Shown piece by piece: positions 14,516 through 22,029 of a stretch of 41,835 nt of DNA (position 1 is its first letter; each line of letters begins with the position of its first letter). Under the pieces are notes generated by a model, which saw nothing but the letters and a program-made list of their open reading frames with translations, was not told the DNA's origin and made no database searches. The stretch lies in NCBI GenBank assembly GCA_934229725.1, contig CAKQDX010000017.1, forward strand, positions 1 to 41,835. The letters are read 5' to 3'. The position numbers were made by a program, and so were the translations under genes. Origin of the DNA: an uncultured Streptococcus sp. Lineage in GTDB: Bacteria > Bacillota > Bacilli > Lactobacillales > Streptococcaceae.

Positions 14516-15814
14516 TTAGTCACCCAAACCGATGCGTTCGAAAATTTCATTAACACGTTTAGTGTAGTAAGCTGGGTTGAAGATTTCATCGATTTCTTCT
14601 TGAGTGAGACGTGAAGTTACTTCTGGATCTGCTTCAAGAAGTGGCTTGAAGTCTACTTGGTTATCCCATGATTGGGCAGTCTTCGGTTGAACAAGGTCGT
14701 AAGCTTGCTCACGTGTCATGCCTTTTTCAATCAAAGTCAACATGGCACGTTGGCTGAAGATCAAACCAAATGTAGAGTTCATATTGCGTTTCATGTTTTC
14801 TGGGAAGACTGTCAGGTTCTTAACGATGTTTCCAAAACGGTTAAGCATGTAGTCAATCAAGATAGTTGTATCTGGTGTGATGATACGCTCAGCTGATGAG
14901 TGAGAGATATCACGTTCATGCCAGAGTGACACGTTTTCATAAGCTGTTACCATGTGACCACGGATGACACGTGCAAGACCTGTCATGTTTTCAGAACCGA
15001 TAGGGTTACGTTTGTGAGGCATTGCTGAAGACCCTTTTTGACCTTTAGCAAAGAACTCTTCCACTTCACGTTGTTCAGATTTTTGAAGACCACGGATTTC
15101 AGTCGCCATACGCTCGATAGAAGTTGCAATGCTCGCAAGAACTGCAAAGTACTCAGCATGAAGGTCACGAGGAAGGACCTGTGTAGAGATTTCTTGAGCA
15201 CGGATACCGAGTTTATCGCAGACGTATTTTTCAACGAATGGTGGAATGTTGGCAAAGTTACCAACCGCACCAGAAATCTTACCAGCTTCCACACCAGCAG
15301 CAGCATGCTCGAAACGCTCGATGTTACGTTTCATTTCGCTGTACCAAGTTGCCAATTTAAGACCAAAAGTTGTAGGCTCAGCGTGTACACCGTGGGTACG
15401 ACCCATCATGATAGTAAACTTGTGTTCTTTCGCCTTGTCTGCCACGATTTTAGTGAAGTTTTCAAGGTCTTTACGGATAATTTCATTGGCTTGCTTGTAG
15501 AGGTAACCATAGGCAGTATCTACCACGTCAGTAGAAGTCAAACCATAGTGAACCCACTTACGCTCTTCACCAAGAGTCTCAGAAACCGCACGTGTGAAAG
15601 CAACCACATCGTGACGAGTTTGCTGCTCGATTTCCAAAATACGGTCAATGTCAAAGTCCGCTTTTTCACGAATCAAAGCCACATCTTCCTTAGGGATTTC
15701 TCCCAATTCAGCCCATGCTTCGTCAGCCAAGATTTCCACCTCAAGCCAAGCACGGTATTTATTTTCTTCACTCCAAATGTTCGCCATCTCAGGGCGGCTA
15801 TATCTATCAATCAT
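14516..15814 (-). CDS. purB: Adenylosuccinate lyase
   Basis: 432 residues from ATG 15814. An in-frame start ten codons upstream lacks the family N terminus; MIDRYSRPEMANIW is the usual beginning, with AAAGGA about 10 bases ahead. PurB cleaves SAICAR to AICAR in IMP synthesis and adenylosuccinate to AMP. The fumarase/aspartase-superfamily signature GSSAMPHKRNP lies at 261-271 with the catalytic flexible-loop serine. The general-acid region is GRTHGVH (138-144). It is the last gene of the pur locus, after a structured intergenic repeat, and ends at a strong terminator. Confidence 0.97.
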   Translation of the reverse strand: MIDRYSRPEMANIWSEENKYRAWLEVEILADEAWAELGEIPKEDVALIREKADFDIDRILEIEQQTRHDVVAFTRAVSETLGEERKWVHYGLTSTDVVDTAYGYLYKQANEIIRKDLENFTKIVADKAKEHKFTIMMGRTHGVHAEPTTFGLKLATWYSEMKRNIERFEHAAAGVEAGKISGAVGNFANIPPFVEKYVCDKLGIRAQEISTQVLPRDLHAEYFAVLASIATSIERMATEIRGLQKSEQREVEEFFAKGQKGSSAMPHKRNPIGSENMTGLARVIRGHMVTAYENVSLWHERDISHSSAERIITPDTTILIDYMLNRFGNIVKNLTVFPENMKRNMNSTFGLIFSQRAMLTLIEKGMTREQAYDLVQPKTAQSWDNQVDFKPLLEADPEVTSRLTQEEIDEIFNPAYYTKRVNEIFERIGLGD

Positions 15815-15834
15815 GTTTAATTTTCCTTTCTGTT

Positions 15835-15952
15835 GATGTTTCACTTAAGTGGTGCGGACGTCAGCAGCTTCCTCCGGAATCTCATGACTAAATCTTGAGC
15901 CTAAAGTCTCAAGATTTCCGTCGCTTACGCTTTCCCCACGGCGTGAAACATC
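15835..15952. repeat. Structured intergenic pur repeat, copy 1 (with parS-like half-sites as outer stem)
   Basis: A 118-bp element bounded by the perfect 10-bp inverted repeat GATGTTTCAC (15835-15844) and GTGAAACATC (15943-15952). Inside are GTGCGGACGT and the hairpin AATCTTGAG/CTCAAGATT (15891-15899 with 15908-15916). Copy 2 at 19316-19445 shares the internal plan with compensating base changes in the stems. The outer arms here are exactly the two halves of a parS palindrome. Confidence 0.7.
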
Positions 15953-15974
15953 CGTTTAACGACTAAAAGTCGTT

Positions 15975-16202
15975 TTATTCAAATTCTTCTTTCCCAATCC
16001 ACACAGACGGATAGTGATCTAGTGCATTCAAATCCGTATCCAACGGTAAATCATAGATGGCTAAATAGTTTTCAGGATATTGTGCAACTAGCTCTTCATA
16101 CTTAGCTTTCACCTTTTCGTGATTGCTACTAGCATACAAGACTTCAACGACTGCTCCCGTCTTTTCTTTTTCAACAAATGCGTTGACAATAAGTTGAATC
16201 AT
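15975..16202 (-). CDS. Conserved small protein between purK and purB
   Basis: 75 residues, acidic, soluble, no recognisable catalytic motif. A small protein of this kind between purK and purB is, from memory, a common feature of streptococcal pur operons, so it is a genuine conserved gene rather than noise. The ribosome site is poor (GGAGA lies about 17 bases upstream of the ATG). It is followed by the 10-bp inverted-repeat element and purB. The 190-bp gap upstream contains a hairpin (CTCCGTAT...ATACGGGAG, about 16220-16250) and separates it from the HEPN-like gene. Function unknown. Confidence 0.8.
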   Translation of the reverse strand: MIQLIVNAFVEKEKTGAVVEVLYASSNHEKVKAKYEELVAQYPENYLAIYDLPLDTDLNALDHYPSVWIGKEEFE

Positions 16203-16394
16203 AGTAATGGCAAAGGACGTCTCCCGTATTCAGTTTTAGAGGATACGGAGCCCTTGTTCCTTTCTGTTTAAAATATTTATTGCAGAATACATTAGTTCAA
16301 CTAGTTAAGCTAGATAACATATCTTTCCCAGTTTTTATACTTTCCATAGTAAAAGACTTTTTGTATTACTTAATCAAATACTGAGTATGCCATC

Positions 16395-17732
16395 TCATTC
16401 TTGATCTAATCCAACTAGACTATATTTTTTGTTAATTTCTTTTAACTGCTCTTGCATTTGTCGTTCACTATGCCAGGCATCACCACTATAATTATCCGTC
16501 ATTAACTTTTCATAATGTTTAATAAACTCTTTAACATTATCGTATTGTCTTAAGTTAGAATCTTCCGATACCCTATATGTAACATAAGCTATATAGTTTA
16601 TATAAGAACGAAATTTTAAATAATCAAATGTTGATGTTGAGTGACGTTTTTGCCCAGTAGATGTCATTGTATAATAATATAAGTGGCTGATTTTATCTAA
16701 TATTTTTTCAAAAAATAAAGTGTTACTTTGTAAAAAACGACTTTCACAGAAATCGACATCTAGCAATCTTGAATCAGTTTGTTTTAATAGAAAAAGCAGC
16801 GTATTTATCAATGTATCTAGATTTGCATCACTAAAAATTTCATCGATAAATTTCCAGAAGTTATTAGAAAACTCCTCACAAAAATACCTGAACTGATAAT
16901 TTTTTTTCAAAATCTCTAAACTAGTAAAAAGTTTAATCATTTCATTATGAAAGTTATATTTACCAGTACATATATATAAATAAATTTCTTCTTCTTCAGA
17001 AAAACTTTTACTTATTTGTTTTGAGTATTTATTGTCTTGAAAGACCTTTGATAAAAAATCTATGATAATTTTTGGACACTCTTCATCGTAATCAGAATTA
17101 ATCAAATATTTTTTTATTAGACGGTTAATAACAATACTCTTATTGTCAATCGAAAAATTATCAAACTGGTCAAATAAGTCATCAAAATATTTTGAGTCAT
17201 TATTCGAATATTTAACTACTTTATCTAGTTCATCTAGCCAAGCATCTATCGTCCCATTTATTACAAAATATGGATAAGTATACTGGATTTCATTCCATAA
17301 CTCCAATACAGTTGACTCAGATATTAATCTATCCTTAGCATGAGCAGCATTGTTTCTGAGAACTCTCATATGCGAATATTTTTGTTTTATTTTATCAGGT
17401 AATCTAAATACATTATTAGTATCTTTAGCTTGGATTAATATCTCATTAACCGTTTGTTCCCACTCATCTTCATTTTGAAGTGATCTAATCTTCTCCTCCC
17501 ATCGAGCCTCTTTTATGTTTTGTTTATCTTCAGGACAATCGGACATAAAATTAGATGGGGTTCCCCGATAATCAATAGCCAATCTTGCAATATATTTATG
17601 ATTTGCAAGATAAGAAAAAATATACGCCGCCTTGTATGCTTCAACCTGATAGCACTTCAATGACTCTTGATATAGTTCGTCATCTTCAAAACCATTATCT
17701 ATTAACCATTTTTTAAATTCTCTTACTTCCAT
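16395..17732 (-). CDS. AT-rich accessory protein with N-terminal HEPN-like domain
   Basis: 445 residues, no homologue I can name. The N-terminal part (about 20-155) reads as an HEPN-type helical bundle: an amphipathic helix (ESLKCYQVEAYKAAYIFSYL) and, later, R126-N-N-A-A-H131, the RxxxxH pattern used by HEPN ribonucleases, abortive-infection proteins and toxins. The C-terminal 290 residues are charged and helical with no motif recognised. It starts 3 bases after the purK stop with only a weak ribosome site, so it is probably translated from the pur transcript. Base composition is far more AT-rich than purK or purB, which suggests acquisition by transfer. Defence or toxin function is inference. 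Confidence 0.7.
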   Translation of the reverse strand: MEVREFKKWLIDNGFEDDELYQESLKCYQVEAYKAAYIFSYLANHKYIARLAIDYRGTPSNFMSDCPEDKQNIKEARWEEKIRSLQNEDEWEQTVNEILIQAKDTNNVFRLPDKIKQKYSHMRVLRNNAAHAKDRLISESTVLELWNEIQYTYPYFVINGTIDAWLDELDKVVKYSNNDSKYFDDLFDQFDNFSIDNKSIVINRLIKKYLINSDYDEECPKIIIDFLSKVFQDNKYSKQISKSFSEEEEIYLYICTGKYNFHNEMIKLFTSLEILKKNYQFRYFCEEFSNNFWKFIDEIFSDANLDTLINTLLFLLKQTDSRLLDVDFCESRFLQSNTLFFEKILDKISHLYYYTMTSTGQKRHSTSTFDYLKFRSYINYIAYVTYRVSEDSNLRQYDNVKEFIKHYEKLMTDNYSGDAWHSERQMQEQLKEINKKYSLVGLDQE

Positions 17733-17735
17733 TTT

Positions 17736-18824
17736 CTAATCAATCCCTTTCCCAAACTCAACCACACTATCTGGTTCATCACTAAACAAAGTCACATGAC
17801 CCATTTTGCGGTTGTGCTTCGCTTCTAGTTTACCATACATGTGGAGGTGGGCGCTTGGATTTTCTGTGACATAACGCTCAGCTGCTTCGACGTGTTGGCC
17901 GAGGACGTTGAGCATGACAGCAGGGGCATGGAGGTGGATTGCTGGGAGTGGTGCACCGAGAACGCCCAAGATATGCGTGTCAAACTGTGAAAAGTCGCAG
18001 GCTTCAATTGAGTAGTGGCCTGAATTGTGTGGGCGTGGCGCGATTTCGTTGACGATGATGTCATCAGCTGTCGCAAACATTTCTACACAGAGAGTACCAG
18101 AGAGGTTAAGTTGCTCAGCAATTTTCACAGCCATAGCTTTGGCTTTCTCCGCTAGACTATCAGAAATACGGGCAGGTACGATAGTTTTAGAGAGGATGTT
18201 GTTGCGATGGATATTTTCCTGAACTGGGAAAACCGTCACATCCTTGCCGTTACCAGACACGATGACCGAAATTTCAAGGTCGAAGTTAACGAACTCTTCC
18301 AAGACACACTCGGCTGAGTTAGCAAGTGCATTTGCCTCTTCCAAATCGTCGGCTGATGTGATGACTTTTTGACCGTGGCCATCGTAACCACCTGTCGCAG
18401 TCTTAAGGACGTATTTTTTAGAAAGATCAATATCTTCCAAATCAAGGCTTGAGGTCACAACCTTGTAAGGTGCAACGGTGACTTGTGCCTTGTTGGAAAG
18501 GAAGTCCTTCTCAAAAATCCGATTTTGAGAGATGCGAAGCAGATCAGTCCCTTGTGGAAGCTGTCCTTCTTTGATAACAGCGTCAAGGCCGTCAGCATCC
18601 ACATTTTCAAATTCATAAGTGAGAACATCACAGCGGCCCGCCAATTGACGAAGAGCCTCTACGTCGTCGTAAGGGGCTGCGATAATTTCCGCCACACGGG
18701 AGGCTGGGCAATCAGCTGCTGGGTCCAAAGCGATAACCTTGTGTCCCATGTAGATAGCTGAGATCGCCATCATCTGACCGAGTTGACCACCACCTATGAT
18801 ACCAATTGTTTTAGTTGAGCTCAT
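17736..18824 (-). CDS. purK: N5-carboxyaminoimidazole ribonucleotide synthase
   Basis: 362 residues, an ATP-grasp enzyme that converts AIR plus bicarbonate and ATP to N5-CAIR. The N-terminal Rossmann-like start is IGIIGGGQLGQMMA. The central ATP-grasp region includes KTATGGYDGHGQ, and the C-terminal part includes NEIAPRPHNSGHY. The ATG lies 14 bases inside the end of purE, so the two are translationally coupled, which fits their consecutive reactions. The downstream neighbour is normally the small protein before purB; here the HEPN-like gene has come between them. Confidence 0.97.
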   Translation of the reverse strand: MSSTKTIGIIGGGQLGQMMAISAIYMGHKVIALDPAADCPASRVAEIIAAPYDDVEALRQLAGRCDVLTYEFENVDADGLDAVIKEGQLPQGTDLLRISQNRIFEKDFLSNKAQVTVAPYKVVTSSLDLEDIDLSKKYVLKTATGGYDGHGQKVITSADDLEEANALANSAECVLEEFVNFDLEISVIVSGNGKDVTVFPVQENIHRNNILSKTIVPARISDSLAEKAKAMAVKIAEQLNLSGTLCVEMFATADDIIVNEIAPRPHNSGHYSIEACDFSQFDTHILGVLGAPLPAIHLHAPAVMLNVLGQHVEAAERYVTENPSAHLHMYGKLEAKHNRKMGHVTLFSDEPDSVVEFGKGID

Positions 18825-19299
18825 TTGTAGACTCCTCTGCGATTTTTCCTTGTTCTTCAGCGAAATCCGCTAACGCTGTCGCAATAGCCTGGTCCTCTAC
18901 TGAAAGAAGACGAAGGGCAAAGAGGGCCGCATTGGTCGCACCAGCTTCACCGATCGCCATGGTTGCGACTGGCACCCCACCTGGCATCTGAACGATAGAA
19001 TAGAGTGAATCTACACCGCTAAGAGCACGTGATTTGACGGGCACACCGATGACTGGAAGGGTTGTTTTAGCAGCAACCATACCTGGTAAATGCGCAGCGC
19101 CACCAGCACCAGCAATGATGACCTTGATGCCACGGCTCCGTGCTTCTTCCGCATGTTTGAACATGAGGTCAGGTGTCCGGTGTGCGGAAACAACTTTCTT
19201 TTCGTAAGCGACGCCGAAGTTGTCGAGGACTTCAGCAGCTTTTTGCATGGTTGCCCAGTCGGATTTTGAGCCCATGATGATGGAAATTACTGGTTTCAT
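18811..19299 (-). CDS. purE: N5-CAIR mutase (AIR carboxylase catalytic subunit)
   Basis: 162 residues, class I PurE, which converts N5-CAIR to CAIR as a homo-octamer. The phosphate- and substrate-binding N terminus GSKSDWATM, the SAHRTPD loop and the GGAAHLPGM region are all present. GGAGA lies 6 bases before the ATG. It overlaps purK by 14 bases. The 220-bp gap to purD contains structured repeat copy 2 and further short hairpins. Confidence 0.97.
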   Translation of the reverse strand: MKPVISIIMGSKSDWATMQKAAEVLDNFGVAYEKKVVSAHRTPDLMFKHAEEARSRGIKVIIAGAGGAAHLPGMVAAKTTLPVIGVPVKSRALSGVDSLYSIVQMPGGVPVATMAIGEAGATNAALFALRLLSVEDQAIATALADFAEEQGKIAEESTNELN

Positions 19300-19315
19300 T
19301 TATTCTCCTTTTTTA

Positions 19316-19445
19316 ATAATCGTCTATTGTAGTGCGGACGTAAGCGACCGCCTATGGCGTTCCATTACTAAAACTGGAGCCTAGGTCTCCAGTTTTCCGC
19401 TCCTAGTAGCTTTGCTACTAGGAGTTCCACCACTGCGACGATTAT
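19316..19445. repeat. Structured intergenic pur repeat, copy 2
   Basis: A 130-bp element bounded by the perfect 9-bp inverted repeat ATAATCGTC (19316-19324) and GACGATTAT (19437-19445). Inside, GTGCGGACGT is shared with copy 1. The hairpin AAACTGGAG/CTCCAGTTT (19371-19379 with 19387-19395) aligns with that of copy 1 but differs by paired changes. An extra 11-bp hairpin (19400-19424) is unique to this copy. The rest of the gap to purD (19446-19519) has only short GC-rich hairpins such as AGCGACTTCGTCGCT. Confidence 0.7.
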
Positions 19446-19519
19446 CTTATACTAGCTCGCTAACGCTCGCAAATCAAACGACCATTATCGGGTTTAGCGA
19501 CTTCGTCGCTTTTGAAATT

Positions 19520-20782
19520 TTATTTGTTCGCCTTGCTACCGATATCTGTACGGTAGAAGAGGCCTTCTGTGTTTTGGTTGTTGAGTTCGCTGTAGATGAT
19601 GTTTTGGCCGTCTTTGACGGTATCTGCTGTTGTGACGAGCATGTAGACACGTCCGCCGTTTGAGAGGAGGTCTTGGCCATTTTCAGCGAATTTAGCACCT
19701 GCATAGTAAGTGATGATATCACCCTCTGTCTTGGCTGGAAGCTTAACACCCTTCTCATATGCGAGTGGGTAACCGTCTGAGGCTACAACCACGCCCAGTG
19801 TCACACCCTTGTCCGTCCAAGTGATAGCTGGTTCTTTGTCATCCAAAATATCGGTGATATTTTGCGCAAAGTCAGATGTCAAACGAGGCAAGATGATTTG
19901 CGTTTCAGGATCGCCGAAGCGAGAGTTGAACTCGATGACTTTAGGGCCGTCAGCTGTCAAGATAAGACCAGCATAAAGGACACCCGTGTAAGGACGACCT
20001 TCCTTAATCATACCTTTAAGGACTGGCTTGACAATCGTGTCAACTGCTGTTTCAACCACGCTCTGTGGCAAGTGAGGAACTGGCGCATAAGCACCCATTC
20101 CACCAGTGTTGGGACCCTTGTCACCATCATAGGCACGTTTGTGGTCTTGAGCCGTTGGCATGATGTAGAACTTGTCCCCATTGACAAAGGCAAAGAGAGA
20201 GAACTCTTCCCCGTCAAGGAATTCCTCGATGACCACACGCGCACCTGAATCGCCGAATTTATTGTCCAAAAGCATCTCGTGAGCGGCTTCAACTGCTTGC
20301 TCAACGGTCTCCGCAACGACGACACCTTTCCCAAGGGCCAAACCGTCTGCCTTGACGACGATTGGAGCGCCTTTTTCCTCGATGTAGGCCTTGGCTTCCT
20401 CGAAATCTGAAAATGTGCCATAGGCTGCTGTCGGAACGTCGTATTTGACCATGATTTCCTTAGCAAAATCCTTAGACCACTCAAGCTCAGCCGCAGCCTT
20501 AGTCGGACCAAATGCTTTAAGTCCTGCCGCATTGAAATCATCCACAATCCCAGCCGCAAGAGCATCATCTGGACCGATAAAGGTCCAAGCAATATCGTTC
20601 GCTTTTGCAAAGTCAATCAGCTTAGAATGTTCGGAAATTCCGATATTGATCAAATCAAGACCGTCCAATGTCATCCCGTCATTACCAGGAGCCACGAAAA
20701 CCTGTTCAACGTCCTTAGACTCCAATAATTTCTTAGCAATCGCATGTTCACGACCACCAGAACCAACAACCAAAAGTTTCAT
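19520..20782 (-). CDS. purD: Phosphoribosylamine-glycine ligase (GAR synthetase)
   Basis: 420 residues, an ATP-grasp ligase that forms GAR from phosphoribosylamine, glycine and ATP. It begins MKLLVVGSGGREHAIA. The PurD signature RFGDPETQ is in the C-terminal third, and KADGLALGKGV marks the ATP-grasp lysine region. GAGG lies about 10 bases before the ATG. Unlike the purC-to-purH run it has its own promoter with a PurR-type box at 20880-20899, so purD-E-K (and genes beyond) form a second transcription unit. Confidence 0.98.
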   Translation of the reverse strand: MKLLVVGSGGREHAIAKKLLESKDVEQVFVAPGNDGMTLDGLDLINIGISEHSKLIDFAKANDIAWTFIGPDDALAAGIVDDFNAAGLKAFGPTKAAAELEWSKDFAKEIMVKYDVPTAAYGTFSDFEEAKAYIEEKGAPIVVKADGLALGKGVVVAETVEQAVEAAHEMLLDNKFGDSGARVVIEEFLDGEEFSLFAFVNGDKFYIMPTAQDHKRAYDGDKGPNTGGMGAYAPVPHLPQSVVETAVDTIVKPVLKGMIKEGRPYTGVLYAGLILTADGPKVIEFNSRFGDPETQIILPRLTSDFAQNITDILDDKEPAITWTDKGVTLGVVVASDGYPLAYEKGVKLPAKTEGDIITYYAGAKFAENGQDLLSNGGRVYMLVTTADTVKDGQNIIYSELNNQNTEGLFYRTDIGSKANK

Positions 20783-20879
20783 TTGAAAGATACCTCAATA
20801 TCAAATAAGACTAGGGGCAAATGCCCGTTAACGACAATCATTCGGAAAAATTAGCAATTTTCACGAATTATACATAACC

Positions 20880-20899
20880 ATTATAACATATTTGTTCGG
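20880..20899 (-). promoter_or_regulatory. purD promoter with PurR-type box at the -35 position
   Basis: Minus strand: -10 TATAAT (20880-20885) preceded by TG (extended -10). CCGAAC (20894-20899) followed by AAAT forms the PurBox core used by PurR of lactococci and streptococci. There is no good -35. The box lies about 20 bp upstream of the start site rather than the usual position near -76, where purC has it. A second, weaker CCGAAT (about 20841-20846) and a GGGC-AAAT-GCCC hairpin (20815-20826) are in the leader. Confidence 0.6.
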
Positions 20900-20930
20900 G
20901 GATATGGGTGTCTATCCAAATTTGGACATA

Positions 20931-20994
20931 AAAAAGGCGGCCACTCGGACCGCATCTTGGGAGATTATGATAATGAAAAAAGTTATTTAGGATT
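20931..20994 (-). ncRNA. csRNA, CiaR-dependent small RNA (copy 3)
   Basis: A compact minus-strand unit of about 64-70 nt. It contains TTTTTTCATTATCATAATCTCC, read in part as CATAATCTCCC, complementary to GGGAGATTATG. The 3' terminator is GCGGTC-CGAGT-GGCCGC (20937-20953) followed by UUUUUU. It lacks the long 5' hairpin of copy 1, making it the shortest of the three. It is divergent from the CHAP hydrolase gene and lies head-to-tail before purD. Confidence 0.82.
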
Positions 20995-21000
20995 GATGAT

Positions 21001-21033
21001 ATTATATCTTGAACAGCTTAAGGGAGGCTTAAA
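21001..21033 (-). promoter_or_regulatory. CiaR-activated promoter of csRNA copy 3
   Basis: Minus strand: TTTAAG (21028-21033), 5 bp, CTTAAG (21017-21022), 10 bp, perfect -10 TATAAT (21001-21006). Fits the CiaR consensus with NTTAAG half-sites. Confidence 0.87.
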
Positions 21034-21064
21034 CGCAAAAATTATCTCCATTTTCCTGAAAAAC

Positions 21065-21072
21065 TGCGAATA
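21065..21072 (+). promoter_or_regulatory. cin-box (ComX promoter element) of the CHAP hydrolase gene
   Basis: TGCGAATA matches the cin-box in its variable second position (TNCGAATA). The box ends 17 bases before the ATG, exactly the spacing seen for cinA. No sigma-A promoter is evident for this gene. Murein hydrolases of this architecture are late competence proteins in other streptococci, so box and gene support each other. Confidence 0.75.
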
Positions 21073-21089
21073 GGTAGGTGGAGGTTAAA

Positions 21090-21929
21090 ATGAAGAAAAA
21101 AATCGTTAAATGTCTTTTATCACTAACCGGCTTAGCTACGGTGCTAATTTCTTGGGGCGCTCCCACACAGGCGGCTGTCCTCGGAGATGACTACCCTTCC
21201 TCTTGGAAATATGGGGGCTTCGGCGTGGATCCTTGGACCATGTACTGGCGTCAGTGTACATCCTTTGCGGCCTATCGCCTCAGCAACACCAATGGATTCA
21301 CCCTACCTGTAGGTTATGGAAATGCCATCACTTGGGGACCAATTGCACGAGCGCATGGACATCGTGTAGATATGAATCCTGCTGTTGGAAGTATCGCTTG
21401 GTTTTCAGATGGTGTCAACGGAGCTGGCTACATGGGGCATGTTGCTTGGGTAGCCGAGGTGAATGGCGATCAGGTAACTATTGAAGAATACAACTATAAT
21501 GCTGGGCAAGGACCTGAGAAATACCATAAACGCAGTTTCCATAAGAGTCAAGTATCTGGCTATATCCATTTTAAAGACCTTGAATCAGGAACTCAGACTG
21601 GTAATCCAACCAACTCTTCTATCAACATTGGTGATACCGTCCGCTTCACAGGGACCTTCCGTGTCACATCAATCGTAGGAAGTAATATCACCAGTCAAGA
21701 CCTAGCTGGAGGTACACCAACCAAACACAATATTGTTGATCCTGGTCCCGTTCTTGAAGTGGATGGACGAGGCAATCCAACATCAGACCAGTACCTCAAT
21801 CCTGGTGAGACTTTTACCATTCCAGGTAACTTCAAAGTGCTTGCCATTGACCCACCAAGCGATGGTGTCCTCGTTCAAATCGGAAATCGCAAAACTTGGG
21901 TAACCCAGTCTGTTCTTGAAAAAGTTTAA
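21090..21929 (+). CDS. Secreted CHAP-domain murein hydrolase, fratricin-like
   Basis: 279 residues from ATG 21090, with GGAGG 5 bases upstream; a GTG four codons earlier overlaps the ribosome site. The signal peptide is 1-29 (MKKKIVKCLL start, cleavage near PTQAA). The CHAP amidase/endopeptidase domain is about 34-162, with catalytic C56 and H117 and acidic E132/E133. The C-terminal 100 residues are beta-rich and SH3-like, with an internal duplication (NIGDTVRFTGTFRVTSI versus NPGETFTIPGNFKVLAI), probably binding cell wall. There are no choline-binding repeats. With its cin-box it looks like the CbpD-type competence fratricin that lyses non-competent siblings to release DNA. Confidence 0.85.
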   Translation: MKKKIVKCLLSLTGLATVLISWGAPTQAAVLGDDYPSSWKYGGFGVDPWTMYWRQCTSFAAYRLSNTNGFTLPVGYGNAITWGPIARAHGHRVDMNPAVGSIAWFSDGVNGAGYMGHVAWVAEVNGDQVTIEEYNYNAGQGPEKYHKRSFHKSQVSGYIHFKDLESGTQTGNPTNSSINIGDTVRFTGTFRVTSIVGSNITSQDLAGGTPTKHNIVDPGPVLEVDGRGNPTSDQYLNPGETFTIPGNFKVLAIDPPSDGVLVQIGNRKTWVTQSVLEKV

Positions 21930-21937
21930 ATCTATTG

Positions 21938-21964
21938 AACAATCGTGCGAACGGTTGTTTTTTT
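21938..21964 (+). terminator. Terminator of CHAP hydrolase gene
   Basis: AACAATCGT (21938-21946) pairs with ACGGTTGTT (21951-21959), one G-U pair, loop GCGA, followed by seven T in all. Confidence 0.88.
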
Positions 21965-21975
21965 GATACTCTGAA

Positions 21976-22002
21976 ACAAAAAAGCCCAGCAAGTGCTGAG
22001 CT
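21976..22002 (-). terminator. Terminator of the 395-residue membrane protein gene, csRNA-like
   Basis: Minus strand AGCTCAGC (22002-21995) pairs with GCTGGGCT (21990-21983), followed by UUUUUU. The sequence just before it (TTTTCTCC-TAAGAGCTCA) and the stem closely resemble the 3' end of csRNA copy 1. This terminator may be the residue of a fourth csRNA whose 5' part was lost. Confidence 0.8.
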
Positions 22003-22029
22003 CTTAGGAGAAAATTATTAGAGATGATA

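Noticed and set aside
15038..15820. 260-codon plus-strand open frame
   Set aside because: It lies entirely opposite purB, in a frame kept open by codon bias; no ribosome site and no recognisable protein features.
17371..17378. TGCGAATA cin-box-like match
   Set aside because: Inside the AT-rich HEPN-like gene in plus orientation, with no downstream plus-strand gene.
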